Translations under genes and position numbers: made by a program | Notes under the pieces: model-generated | Told to the model about the DNA's origin: nothing | Databases searched by the model: none | What the model saw: only the letters and a program-made list of their open reading frames with translations | Source of the DNA: Aquidulcibacter paucihalophilus | Lineage (GTDB): Bacteria > Pseudomonadota > Alphaproteobacteria > Caulobacterales > Aquidulcibacteraceae | Length of the DNA: 42,492 nt | Direction of reading: 5' to 3' | Assembly (NCBI RefSeq): GCF_002105465.1 | Contig: NZ_NCSQ01000033.1 | Location: 1 to 42,492 of the forward strand | Part shown: positions 16,858-25,166 of the stretch, piece after piece | Position numbering within the stretch: the first letter of the stretch is position 1 | Layout: each line of letters opens with the position of its first letter

Positions 16858-17397
16858 ATGATGAACACGCCTTCAAAACCCGCCAGCCGCGCTGATCTCT
16901 TCAAGCTTTTCGACCACTTAGGCATCGCGCATCATACGTTGGATCATCGCCCTGTCTTCACGGTGGAAGAGGGGGCAGATATCAAGGCTGCCCTACCAGG
17001 CGGGCATACGAAAAACCTATTTCTCAAGGACAAAGATGGCGCATTTTTTCTTGTCTGTGCTTTGGGGCAGACTCAAGTCCGTCTCAATCAGCTGCATAAG
17101 ACCCTTGGCTGCGCCCGCCTAAGCTTCGGAAGCGAAGAGCATCTGTTGGAGCTCTTGGGTGTCACACCGGGTTCTGTGACGCTTTTCGCTCTCATCAATG
17201 ATCCGGGCCGAAGGGTCACTTTGGTGCTGGATGAGGCCCTTTTGGCTGCCGAGCCGATCAATTTCCACCCGCTGAAGAATGATGCCACGACCGCAATCTC
17301 GCAGGCGGATCTGGCGGTCTTTATCCGTAACTGGGGTGGTCGGGTGTATCGCTGTGACTTTTCAGGTGATTTACCGCAGGCCAAACCTTGGACATGA
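16858..17397 (+). CDS. ProXp-ala-like aminoacyl-tRNA deacylase (YbaK/ProX domain)
   Basis: About 179 aa, single YbaK/prolyl-tRNA-synthetase-associated domain. The segments [56 protein letters not shown] and [27 protein letters not shown] match the free-standing ProXp-ala (formerly PrdX) group. That group hydrolyses Ala-tRNA(Pro) made in error by prolyl-tRNA synthetase. The lysine in KNLFL corresponds to the conserved active-site lysine. The start is uncertain: ATG 16858 or 16861 fits the domain edge, though the frame runs up to 16822. It stands alone, 119 bp before cnoX. Confidence 0.85.
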   Translation: MMNTPSKPASRADLFKLFDHLGIAHHTLDHRPVFTVEEGADIKAALPGGHTKNLFLKDKDGAFFLVCALGQTQVRLNQLHKTLGCARLSFGSEEHLLELLGVTPGSVTLFALINDPGRRVTLVLDEALLAAEPINFHPLKNDATTAISQADLAVFIRNWGGRVYRCDFSGDLPQAKPWT

Positions 17398-17516
17398 GCT
17401 TTACGAAACACAGGCAGCGGCTTGCAACCTGACAGGGGTAAGCCCATTTCTAAACGTGAGACGATTTTTCGCGAACGCAATGTGAGAGGAGCGTGCGGCC
17501 CCGCACGGACACATCC

Positions 17517-18440
17517 ATGGCCCTTATTGGCTTAGGCAGTTCAAAACCCAAATCAGGCGCAACAGCTGATCCAACAGGCTTGATTAAGGATGGCAGTGAC
17601 CAGACCTTTAAGGCTGACGTGATCGATGTTTCGATGGAAACACCGGTCCTGGTCGATTTCTGGGCCCCTTGGTGTGGCCCTTGCCGCACGCTGACGCCAA
17701 CCTTGGAGAAAGTGGTTCGCGCAGCGAATGGCAAAATTCGTCTGGTCAAAATCAATATTGATGAGCATCCTGCCATCGCAGGTCAGTTACGCGTTCAGTC
17801 CATTCCAGCCGTCTTTGCCTTTGATAAGGGCCGCCCCGTTGACGGCTTTATGGGAGCCCAACCCGAGAGCCAAATCAAAGCTTTGGTTGATCGACTTGTC
17901 GGTGCACAACCTGCCGGTGTGGACGAGCTCTTGGCCGCGGCAAAGGAAAGTCTTGACCTCGGAGATCTGGGTGGTGCTGCCCAATCCTATGCGCAAGCAG
18001 CCAGCCTAGACCCAGAAAACCCAAAGGCCTTGGCGGGTCTCGCCCGCGTTTATGTCATGGGCGGGGAGTTAGAAAAGGCCCAAGAGATTTTGGCGACTAT
18101 TCCCAAAGCTAAAGCCAAAGACAGTGATGTTATCAGCGTGCAAGCTCAGATCGATCTGATCCTGGATGTGGCGGAGGCAGGCGATGCCGCTGCCTTGGCA
18201 GAGACGTTAGCCGATGCGCCAGAAGATTTGGCCGCCAGATTTGAATTGGCCAAAGCCCACATTGCCGCAGGCGACTTTGAAGGTGCCGTCGAGCACTTGC
18301 TCTTTATTATCAAAACCGACCGCACCTGGCAGGAAGACGCGGCCCGCAAGCAATTGTTGAAAGTGTTTGATGCCGCAGGCCCTATGGCCGAGGTTACGCG
18401 ACAAGGGCGGCGTAAACTGTCGGCCATTCTGTTTTCTTAA
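17517..18440 (+). CDS. cnoX: CnoX/YbbN-type chaperedoxin (thioredoxin + TPR)
   Basis: 307 aa. A thioredoxin domain (about 27-135) with active site WAPWCGPCR (Cys53, Cys56) and cis-Pro in VQSIPAVFAF is followed by a helical TPR-like domain (about 140-307). This is the CnoX/YbbN layout: a holdase that protects proteins during oxidative stress and hands them to chaperonins. E. coli CnoX lacks the first cysteine; the intact CGPC here resembles the redox-active form described for Caulobacter. I start at ATG 17517. An in-frame GTG at 17493 has its Shine-Dalgarno only 1 nt away, which is too close. It heads a run of four close plus-strand genes (cnoX, LON-domain, Trm112-like, DUF971). Confidence 0.88.
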   Translation: MALIGLGSSKPKSGATADPTGLIKDGSDQTFKADVIDVSMETPVLVDFWAPWCGPCRTLTPTLEKVVRAANGKIRLVKINIDEHPAIAGQLRVQSIPAVFAFDKGRPVDGFMGAQPESQIKALVDRLVGAQPAGVDELLAAAKESLDLGDLGGAAQSYAQAASLDPENPKALAGLARVYVMGGELEKAQEILATIPKAKAKDSDVISVQAQIDLILDVAEAGDAAALAETLADAPEDLAARFELAKAHIAAGDFEGAVEHLLFIIKTDRTWQEDAARKQLLKVFDAAGPMAEVTRQGRRKLSAILFS

Positions 18441-18472
18441 TCCCGCAACGGCGCTTGAACGAGGGCAAAGTT

Positions 18473-19147
18473 ATGGTGGCAGGCTATGTCTACCGCAAAC
18501 CATCAGACCTTCCGGCAACCATTCCTGTGTTTCCGTTGACCGGCGCGCTTTTGTTCCCGCGCGGCCAATTGCCTCTGAATATTTTTGAGCCGCGTTACCT
18601 GAATATGATTGATGACGCTTTGGCTGGGAATCGGTTGATCGGGATGATCCAGCCGGATGGAACGGGAGACCCCGAAAAGCCTGGTCTGTCTCGGGTTGGG
18701 TGTGTTGGAAAGCTGACTTCCTTTTCAGAAACCGACGATGGCCGGTATTTGATAACCCTGACCGGGATCTGCCGATTTAAAGTGGCCCGTGAATACCAAG
18801 TCACCACGCCTTATCGTCAAGTGACGGCGGACTGGCAGAGCTTTGCTGATGATTTGAAGCCGCCCAGCTCGATGGTCGGTTTTGATCGAACCGGCCTTTT
18901 GAATGCATTACGCGCCTATCTCGAGCGCAACAATCTCAAGGCGGACTGGGGTTCAATCGATCAAGCCCAAGCCGAGCCTCTGGTGAATGCATTGTCGGCG
19001 CTGTGCCCCTTTGTGCCGATTGAGAAACAAGCCCTGTTGGAAGCACCAACTATCGAGGATCGACGCGACGCATTGATTGCCTTACTGGACATGGATCAGG
19101 GTGACCGTGACGACGATTCCGATGATGAGGAGAGACCGCTGCAATGA
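18473..19147 (+). CDS. LON substrate-binding domain protein
   Basis: 224 aa. The stretch [34 protein letters not shown], then [29 protein letters not shown], is the N-terminal (PUA-like) substrate-binding domain of Lon protease. The ATPase and protease parts are absent, as in many stand-alone family members. Function is not established; it may bind unfolded protein or substrates. Start at ATG 18473 from GAGGG 7 nt before it; a TTG at 18455 is also in frame. An acidic tail ([13 protein letters not shown]) ends the protein. The stop overlaps the next gene's start (ATGA). Confidence 0.88.
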   Translation: MVAGYVYRKPSDLPATIPVFPLTGALLFPRGQLPLNIFEPRYLNMIDDALAGNRLIGMIQPDGTGDPEKPGLSRVGCVGKLTSFSETDDGRYLITLTGICRFKVAREYQVTTPYRQVTADWQSFADDLKPPSSMVGFDRTGLLNALRAYLERNNLKADWGSIDQAQAEPLVNALSALCPFVPIEKQALLEAPTIEDRRDALIALLDMDQGDRDDDSDDEERPLQ

Positions 19148-19356
19148 CTGATGCCGCCAAAAGCACTGCCACGGAAGGACGTGAGATTGATCCCCGCTTG
19201 CTGGAAATCCTAGTCTGCCCCGTCACGCGTACCCGTTTGACCTATGATCGAGATCGCAGTGAATTGGTGTCCAAGGCGGCGCGCTTAGCCTATCCCATCC
19301 GCGATGGCGTGCCGATCATGTTGGCGGGCGAAGCGCGTGAGTTGAATGATGCCTGA
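19144..19356 (+). CDS. Trm112-like / UPF0434 (YcaR) protein
   Basis: 70 aa. [43 protein letters not shown] is the Trm112/YcaR signature. Only one cysteine (CPV) remains, so the zinc knuckle of eukaryotic Trm112 is not formed. Eukaryotic relatives activate methyltransferases; bacterial roles are poorly known. Start and stop both overlap neighbours, so it is translated with them. Confidence 0.88.
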   Translation: MTDAAKSTATEGREIDPRLLEILVCPVTRTRLTYDRDRSELVSKAARLAYPIRDGVPIMLAGEARELNDA

Positions 19357-19711
19357 GATGGCTGGTGGCAGTTCTGACCGGCCTTGGCCTGTGGAACTGG
19401 TCTTTCAGGCAGGCGCCAAGCGCCTCAAGGCCCGTTTTGACGACGGGGCGTGCTTCGATATCGCATACGAGCTTTTGCGGGTGGAGAGTCCTTCTGCCGA
19501 GGTCCAGGGCCATTCAGCCGCCGGTAAAAAATGGGTAATGGGCAAACAGGACGTCGGCATCGAGCGGGCAGAACAGGTCGGTCGCTATGCTCTCCGCCTT
19601 GTTTTTGATGATGGCCACGACAGCGGCATTTTTACATGGGATTGGCTCTATCGCCTCGGCCGCGACCAGGATGTGCTTATGGCCGACTATCGCCGGGCGA
19701 TAGGGGCCTAA
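19346..19711 (+). CDS. DUF971 protein (gamma-butyrobetaine hydroxylase N-terminal-like)
   Basis: 121 aa. [42 protein letters not shown] and [24 protein letters not shown] are the two halves of the DUF971 domain, also found at the N-terminus of gamma-butyrobetaine hydroxylase. No catalytic oxygenase domain is present. Function unknown; members are often near iron-sulphur assembly genes. It overlaps the preceding Trm112-like gene by 11 bp and its stop overlaps that of ribF by 4 bp. Confidence 0.85.
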   Translation: MMPEMAGGSSDRPWPVELVFQAGAKRLKARFDDGACFDIAYELLRVESPSAEVQGHSAAGKKWVMGKQDVGIERAEQVGRYALRLVFDDGHDSGIFTWDWLYRLGRDQDVLMADYRRAIGA

Positions 19712-20643
19712 GCGACCACTGAGAGAATTTGGGCCGCTTCTTCGGCGTCACGTCCAATTTGCGCAACCAGTTCCGGCAAGCCAGCAAACTTCATTTCTGG
19801 CCGCAGGAAGGCGTGCAAGCCGACTTCAAGGCGGCTGCCATAAAGATCGCCCTCAAAGTCAAAGATATTGACTTCAAATAAGGGCTGCCGCAGGCCGGTT
19901 GTGGGTGTGCGGCCAAAATTGGCAACACCGCTATACCAAGCTTCATCGCCCACACGATTGACCCGCACAGCATAGACACCAAAGCGCGGGGCCAATTGGT
20001 CTTCCAAATGGAAATTTGCGGTTGGGAAGCCAATGGTACGACCGCGCTTTTCGCCGTGTTGAACAACACCTTCCACCCGCCAAGGCCGTCCGAGCAGAGC
20101 GGTGACCATGGCCAGATGTCCGGCTTTTAAAGCCTCGCGCACACGGGTTGAGGAATAGCGCACCCCGCTGTGGTCCAGCACGGGTTCGACAATGCGGACG
20201 CCAAAGCCCAGTTTCTCGCCCATGGCTTGCACCATAGACCCATCGCCGCGTCGGTCGCAGCCAAAGCGGAAATCATGACCGACTGTGACATGACGTGGCT
20301 TTAGCTTGGCAACCAGAATGTCGGTAATGAAATCCTCCGCTGCCATACTTGCTATACTGGCATCAAATGGGATTTCGAACATGATCTCGGCACCCACATC
20401 GGCGGCGCGCTCCGCCCGCAGCCTTGGCGTGTTGAGGCGGAAAGATGGGGTGTCGGGTCCGGCAAAGAAACATTTCGGAGGTGGTTCAAAGGCGGCTACG
20501 GCGAGTGGGCGTTCCGGGCACGCTTCTTGGGCTGCGCGCAGCACAGCGACATGGCCCAAATGCAACCCATCAAATGCCCCCAGCGCGACACTTGCGCCTT
20601 GAGCTTCGGTGGGAATGAGCGACCGGGTATTGAAACTCAGCAT
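19708..20643 (-). CDS. ribF: Bifunctional riboflavin kinase / FAD synthetase
   Basis: 311 aa, normal family length. The N-terminal FMN adenylyltransferase domain (about 14-180) has LGAFDGLHLGHVAVL with the HxGH motif (His28-His31) and the closing YSSTRVREALKAG. The C-terminal riboflavin kinase domain (about 183-305) has GVVQHGEKRGRTIGFPTANFHL. It converts riboflavin to FMN and then FAD. The start overlaps the stop of the MaoC gene (TAATG), so the two are an operon. The 3' end converges on DUF971 with a 4-bp overlap. Confidence 0.95.
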   Translation of the reverse strand: MLSFNTRSLIPTEAQGASVALGAFDGLHLGHVAVLRAAQEACPERPLAVAAFEPPPKCFFAGPDTPSFRLNTPRLRAERAADVGAEIMFEIPFDASIASMAAEDFITDILVAKLKPRHVTVGHDFRFGCDRRGDGSMVQAMGEKLGFGVRIVEPVLDHSGVRYSSTRVREALKAGHLAMVTALLGRPWRVEGVVQHGEKRGRTIGFPTANFHLEDQLAPRFGVYAVRVNRVGDEAWYSGVANFGRTPTTGLRQPLFEVNIFDFEGDLYGSRLEVGLHAFLRPEMKFAGLPELVAQIGRDAEEAAQILSVVA

Positions 20644-21077
20644 TAGCCCTCGCGCTTTGCGACCATCACAACAGCTTCACCACTCAGGACTGCTTTGCCA
20701 GCGATCAAGCAGGTTGTCGACAGGGTGACAAAGCCTTTCGCAGGGTCGAGTTGGGTGATCTCGACACGGCTCGTCACGGTGGCCCCGATTTTGACCGGTC
20801 GCTTAAATTGCAAAGTTTGGCTTACATAGACCGAGCCGGGGCCTGGTAGACGCATACCAATGAGGGCAGAGACATGGCTGGCCGTCAGCATGCCATGGGC
20901 GATCCGCTCCTCAAACCGGGTCGTTGCGGCAAATTCAGAGTCGAAATGAACCGGGTTCATATCGCCTGAGGCGGCCCCAAACATAAGAATGTCTGCTTCG
21001 GTTACTGTGCGCGAAGATTCGGCTGTCTGGCCTACACTCAATTCTTCGAAATAAAAGCCTGCTGCAGGATTTGGCAT
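20643..21077 (-). CDS. MaoC-family (R)-specific enoyl-CoA hydratase
   Basis: 144 aa single hot-dog domain. The hydratase-2 motif is clear: FGAASGDMNPVHFDSEFA with catalytic Asp39 and His44, then FEERIAHGMLTASHVSALIGMRLPGPGSVYVSQTLQFKRPV. Relatives (PhaJ and similar) hydrate trans-2-enoyl-CoA to (R)-3-hydroxyacyl-CoA. Start from AAGGA 8 nt upstream. Upstream of ribF in a two-gene operon, with a promoter in the 105-bp gap shared with cheY. Confidence 0.9.
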   Translation of the reverse strand: MPNPAAGFYFEELSVGQTAESSRTVTEADILMFGAASGDMNPVHFDSEFAATTRFEERIAHGMLTASHVSALIGMRLPGPGSVYVSQTLQFKRPVKIGATVTSRVEITQLDPAKGFVTLSTTCLIAGKAVLSGEAVVMVAKREG

Positions 21078-21182
21078 CTGATGTCCTTTTTGGAACGTGA
21101 TTCACGCTTCTTTAGCGCTCAACTGGTAAAGGGTTGTCAACCGTGGGGTGAGAGTGGCCGAAGCCACCAAAGGAGAAGTCGT

Positions 21183-21569
21183 ATGGCAGTGGATATGAAC
21201 GCGCCAGTATTGGTCGTCGATGATTATCAGACAATGGTTCGCATCATTCGCAATCTTTTGAAGCAGCTTGGCTTTGAAAATGTCGATGAAGCCGCTGATG
21301 GGCGCGAAGCTCTCGAGAAAATGAAGAAGACCAAATATGGCCTCGTAATCTCGGACTGGAACATGGAGCCGATGACGGGCTATGAGCTTTTGCGTGAAGT
21401 TCGTGCCGATGAAATCCTGAAGCCAACCCCGTTCATCATGGTGACCGCAGAATCTAAAACGGAAAACGTGATTGCTGCGAAAAAGGCTGGTGTGAACAAT
21501 TATATCGTCAAGCCGTTCAATGCCCAAACCCTGAAAGCTAAGATCGCTTCTGTTCTGGGCGATTTCTAA
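21183..21569 (+). CDS. cheY: CheY-type chemotaxis response regulator
   Basis: 128 aa single receiver domain. All CheY residues are present: acid pair Asp13/Asp14, phosphoacceptor Asp58 in LVISDWNMEPMTG, Thr88 in MVTAES, Tyr107 and Lys110 in YIVKPF. Numbering runs one ahead of E. coli CheY and the sequence is strongly CheY-like. When phosphorylated it should bind the flagellar switch protein FliM. I start at ATG 21183, 7 nt after AGGAG; the frame runs further up to 21081 without support. cheZ follows 28 bp later. Confidence 0.92.
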   Translation: MAVDMNAPVLVVDDYQTMVRIIRNLLKQLGFENVDEAADGREALEKMKKTKYGLVISDWNMEPMTGYELLREVRADEILKPTPFIMVTAESKTENVIAAKKAGVNNYIVKPFNAQTLKAKIASVLGDF

Positions 21570-21597
21570 GCATTGCTTGTAAAAAGGGGGGCTGACG

Positions 21598-22275
21598 ATG
21601 CCGTCACCAGAAGTTGCTACCAAGGTTCGTGACGCGATCACAGCGCTAAAGGGCGCAGACCTTAAAGACCCTCGCTTGGGCGAAGTGCTGACCTTGGCGT
21701 CGCAAATGAGCGAAGCCATGCAAATGTTTTTCAGCTCAATCGATCGCAGCCTGTTTGATGAGATGCGCTATATCTCATCCTATATTCAGCGCACGCGGCT
21801 TGAGATTTCTAATCTGCGTCCAAACGATCTCAGTGAAGATCGTATTCCTGGTGCCGGTGCAGAGCTTCACGCAGTTGTCCAACACACGGCCGAAGCCACC
21901 AATCTTATTATGGCTGTTGCAGAAGATGTGATGGCAGCAGACACCAGCGATCCCGCTGCTTATCAGGCCTTTGTGTCGGAAAAGATGATGGAGATCTTTG
22001 AGGCCTGCACATTCCAAGACATCACCGGTCAGCGGATCAAGAAGGTGGTCGACACCTTGGCCCATATCGAGCAGCGTCTTGAGCGCTTCGCCAGTGTGAT
22101 GGGCGTTGAAGATGCCGAGCTTGAGGAGACGGCAGAGGACAAGCGCAAGCGCGAGAACCTGCTCAACGGTCCTGCGCTCAACGGTCCAGAGGTCGCCCAA
22201 GACGACATTGATGCCCTCTTCGGTACGGAAGGCACATCGATGGATCAAAGCGACTTGGACGCTTTGTTCGACTAA
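21598..22275 (+). CDS. cheZ: CheZ-type CheY phosphatase
   Basis: 225 aa, mostly long helices. The active-site helix CTFQDITGQRIKKVVDTL carries Gln145 and Asp141, matching E. coli CheZ Gln147 and Asp143. It should dephosphorylate the CheY made by the gene just upstream. The C-terminus has two FliM-like acidic peptides, AQDDIDALF (200-208) and DQSDLDALF (216-224), in the place where E. coli CheZ keeps its CheY-binding peptide. A charged linker (about 165-195) joins them to the helical core. Start at ATG 21598 after AAAAAGGGGGG. Stand-alone cheY-cheZ pair; no receptor or cheA gene nearby. Confidence 0.85.
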   Translation: MPSPEVATKVRDAITALKGADLKDPRLGEVLTLASQMSEAMQMFFSSIDRSLFDEMRYISSYIQRTRLEISNLRPNDLSEDRIPGAGAELHAVVQHTAEATNLIMAVAEDVMAADTSDPAAYQAFVSEKMMEIFEACTFQDITGQRIKKVVDTLAHIEQRLERFASVMGVEDAELEETAEDKRKRENLLNGPALNGPEVAQDDIDALFGTEGTSMDQSDLDALFD

Positions 22276-22309
22276 ATCTGATCTATTCCTGCGGTAACCA
22301 AGCCTGCGT

Positions 22310-23140
22310 TTACAGAAGTCTGGAACGCATGGCTTGGCTGAGCATGTCGATCAACGTAACGGCCACCACGATGATGATCCCGATGGCTGCCGTCTGCTCG
22401 TACTGGAAGCTGTTCATGCTTTCCATCAACTTCATACCAATGCCGCCTGCACCGATCAGGCCCAAAACAGTGGCCGAACGGGAATTGGATTCAAAGCGGT
22501 AGAGCGCATAGGACGTCCATAGTGGCGCAACTTGCGGCAAGACGCCCCACATAATCTCATGCAGCTTTGCAGCCCCGGTGGCGCGCACGCCTTCAACAGG
22601 GCGACTGTCGATCGATTCCACGGCTTCAGAGACCAATTTGGCTAAAACCCCGGCCGTATGCAGCGCGATTGCCAAGACCCCGGCCAGTGGGCCAAGGCCA
22701 ACGGCCACAATGAAGATCAGGCCAAGCACCAATTCATTCACCGAGCGCAAGAAGTCCATCAAGCGACGCATCGGCCATACAAGCCAAGACGGGGCGACAT
22801 TCGAGGCGCACATAAAGCCAAATGGAATGGCCATGATCACGGCCAAGCAGGTGCCCCAGATGGCGACTTGCACCGTCAGCCACATTTCTCGGACATAAAC
22901 ACGCCATTCCGAGAAGTCGGGATTGATCAGCCGTGTCGTGAAGGTCTGCATATTCTCCGAATTGGTGAAGAGGCGGGTCACCTTGGAAATCTCTGCGGGG
23001 CCAAAACTGATCACCAACAACAGAAAAATCCCACCCCAAACCAAAAGGTCATAGAGCTTGTCGGCTGCGGTGCGGGTTGGCGGTGCAGGCACATGGCCCA
23101 GCGAAACGGCACCGCTGGCTTTCATTGGGGTCGAACTCAT
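22310..23140 (-). CDS. phnE: Phosphonate ABC transporter permease (second system)
   Basis: 276 aa inner-membrane permease with about six helices. The BPD_transp_1 region runs from about 90, with coupling motif PVEGVRATGAAKLHEIMWGVLPQ and the PhnE-type stretch LGLIGAGGIGMKLMESMNSFQYEQTA. It is shorter than the permease at 4473-5483 and lacks its long periplasmic insert, so the two are not recent duplicates. Its ATG overlaps the stop of the upstream phnC-phnD fusion (ATGA), so both are made together. It would form the channel for that fusion protein. Confidence 0.9.
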   Translation of the reverse strand: MSSTPMKASGAVSLGHVPAPPTRTAADKLYDLLVWGGIFLLLVISFGPAEISKVTRLFTNSENMQTFTTRLINPDFSEWRVYVREMWLTVQVAIWGTCLAVIMAIPFGFMCASNVAPSWLVWPMRRLMDFLRSVNELVLGLIFIVAVGLGPLAGVLAIALHTAGVLAKLVSEAVESIDSRPVEGVRATGAAKLHEIMWGVLPQVAPLWTSYALYRFESNSRSATVLGLIGAGGIGMKLMESMNSFQYEQTAAIGIIIVVAVTLIDMLSQAMRSRLL

Positions 23141-25029
23141 TTCTTGACCGCCTTTCCTTCAACGGCATAGCCTTCAGTTGGGGTTGTCGGAAGCATGGGT
23201 AGAGCACGGCTTTTGGCGGCTTCCGCTTCTGCTTGGATGGCATCAAAGGCTTCTTTGGCCTTGGCAATTCTGCCGACATCGCCCGATTGCTGGGCTTGCA
23301 TCAGGTCTTCAGTTGCTTGCATCTGCCGGACAGGCAGCAAATGATCATTATTGGCAGGTTGGAACAAACCGAAGCTGAGCGAAGCGAGAATAGCCCGTTC
23401 GCGATCTTGTTGTGCCTTGTCGCCCTGCCTGCCGTAATTCAAGAAGAAGTCTTTGATTTTCTTCTTCTTAACTGGGTCCAAATCCTTGCGCCAAATGATG
23501 GGGTCTTCGGGCAGAGTTGGTGATGTCCAAATGACTTTGACCCCATTGATCAATTTTGGATCTTGTACGCCCAAGATTTGCAAAGAAGTGGAATTATTGG
23601 TTGCCGCATCCAAGAGGCCCGCCGCGACCGATCGCACATTGGCCTCATGATTGGCCGAACGCACGGCCTTAAAGCAATTGGACGGGTTGATGTTGCGGGG
23701 TGCAAACAAATAGGTCATCGGCGCTAAGGTGCCGGATGTCGAACTTGCATCCCCCATACCAAAGTCCTTGCTTCGATCACAGGTCAATAATTGATCAATG
23801 GTCAAAGTGGACTTCTTGTTGACGATCACCACCGAATTATAGCCGTCCACACCTGACGGGTCGGACGAGCGGAGGAACACTTCTGCAGCGCCGGTGCTGA
23901 CAACCTCCCAACCGGGCTTGTTCGAGAACCAGCCCACTTGGGTTTGACCAAATTGCATCGCGGTGACCAAGGGGGCGTAACCCGTTTGGAAATAGGGCTT
24001 AATTGTTAGGCCTGTCTGTTTTTCCATATCCGCCAATAAGGGCTTCCAGCGGGCCCCGAGGTTCTGGCTATTCTCGGTGGCGAGAATGGAGAAAATGATA
24101 TCGGCCTCAACCTTTGGCTTGGCTTGCTGCCACAAGGCATAGGAGCCGCCAATGACCATGGCCAAAGCCAAGCCCCATTGTACGGTTTTCTCAAGAAGGT
24201 TCCGATGACCCACTTTGACCACTTCGGGGACGGGCTCCTCCTTTGGTGCCGCGTCGCCGGTTTCTTCGTCAAACTCTGCGCCATAAATTTCAATCAGTCG
24301 GTCACGGGTGAGGCCGTCTTTGGGGCCGTCATAGACAATCTGTCCGGCCTTGAGCGCGACAATTCGGTCGCAGAATTTTGTCGCATAGTCGATTTGGTGC
24401 AGCGTGACGATCACGGTAACGCCATCGCGCTGATTGAGGTCGCGCAAGAGCTCCATCACTTTGCGTGCCGATACTGGGTCCAGTGACGCGACAGGCTCAT
24501 CTAAGAAAATGGCTTCCGCCCCCTGCACCAAGGCCCGCGCAATTGCGCCACGTTGTTGCTGGCCACCCGACAAGGTGTTGGCGCGCTGGGCTGCATAATC
24601 GGCAACACCCACGCGGGCTAAAGCTTGCATGGCGCGTTCTTGATCGGCTTGCGGCCACTGGCCAAAGAAGCCTTGGACGAAGGGCAGACGCCCCAAAGAA
24701 CCCAGCATGACGTTTTGGAACAGGCTGAGCCGGCCAACTAAGTTGAATTGCTGAAAGACAAAACCGACCCGCGCCCGGGCTTGGCGCACCGATTCTGACA
24801 ATTTGCCGTTCTTCTGTACCGAAATGCCAAGCAAATTGACTTCGCCCGTGCCTTCGTCGGTGGTGATCAGGCCAGTTGCATTACGAAGCAAGGTCGACTT
24901 GCCAGACCCAGACGGCCCGATAAGGGCCACCATTTCCCCGGGATGGACCGTAATGGATACATTATTGAGTGCCTTACGGGCACCATAGGTTCGAAACAGG
25001 CCTTTGGCCTCAAGAACTGGAGCTGTCAT
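23137..25029 (-). CDS. PhnC-PhnD fusion: phosphonate ABC ATPase + TM + binding protein
   Basis: 630 aa in one uninterrupted frame. Residues 1-251 are a complete PhnC ATPase: Walker [10 protein letters not shown] (38-46), Q-loop Gln93, signature [15 protein letters not shown] (153-167), Walker B AIFLDEP (173-179), switch His211. An acidic linker (252-272) leads to a membrane helix (about 283-300). From about 307 it is a PhnD binding protein, very close in pattern to E. coli PhnD: FSILATENSQNLGARW, GMGDASSTSGTLAPM (anion-binding STSG), ANHEAN, ATNNSTSLQ, KVIWTSPTLPEDPIIWRKDL, FFLNYG, LLPVRQM. Topology would put the ATPase in the cytoplasm and the binding domain in the periplasm. Phe replaces Tyr in the WYGN-like stretch (WFSN). 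I start at ATG 25029; TTG 25041 is also in frame. With PhnE it makes a two-gene phosphonate importer. No C-P lyase gene is in the window. Confidence 0.9.
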   Translation of the reverse strand: MTAPVLEAKGLFRTYGARKALNNVSITVHPGEMVALIGPSGSGKSTLLRNATGLITTDEGTGEVNLLGISVQKNGKLSESVRQARARVGFVFQQFNLVGRLSLFQNVMLGSLGRLPFVQGFFGQWPQADQERAMQALARVGVADYAAQRANTLSGGQQQRGAIARALVQGAEAIFLDEPVASLDPVSARKVMELLRDLNQRDGVTVIVTLHQIDYATKFCDRIVALKAGQIVYDGPKDGLTRDRLIEIYGAEFDEETGDAAPKEEPVPEVVKVGHRNLLEKTVQWGLALAMVIGGSYALWQQAKPKVEADIIFSILATENSQNLGARWKPLLADMEKQTGLTIKPYFQTGYAPLVTAMQFGQTQVGWFSNKPGWEVVSTGAAEVFLRSSDPSGVDGYNSVVIVNKKSTLTIDQLLTCDRSKDFGMGDASSTSGTLAPMTYLFAPRNINPSNCFKAVRSANHEANVRSVAAGLLDAATNNSTSLQILGVQDPKLINGVKVIWTSPTLPEDPIIWRKDLDPVKKKKIKDFFLNYGRQGDKAQQDRERAILASLSFGLFQPANNDHLLPVRQMQATEDLMQAQQSGDVGRIAKAKEAFDAIQAEAEAAKSRALPMLPTTPTEGYAVEGKAVKK

Positions 25030-25166
25030 ACTTCCCCACAAGCGATCATGCCCAGCCTGTTTAGCGGGTTTGTCGTCAGAGTCACGAGGTCACTGTATGA
25101 CGGTTCTGTGACAGCGACGGCGCGGCCAGCTTTTAGCGCTGCTGTTTCCGTGCTATGGGCCCGCGC

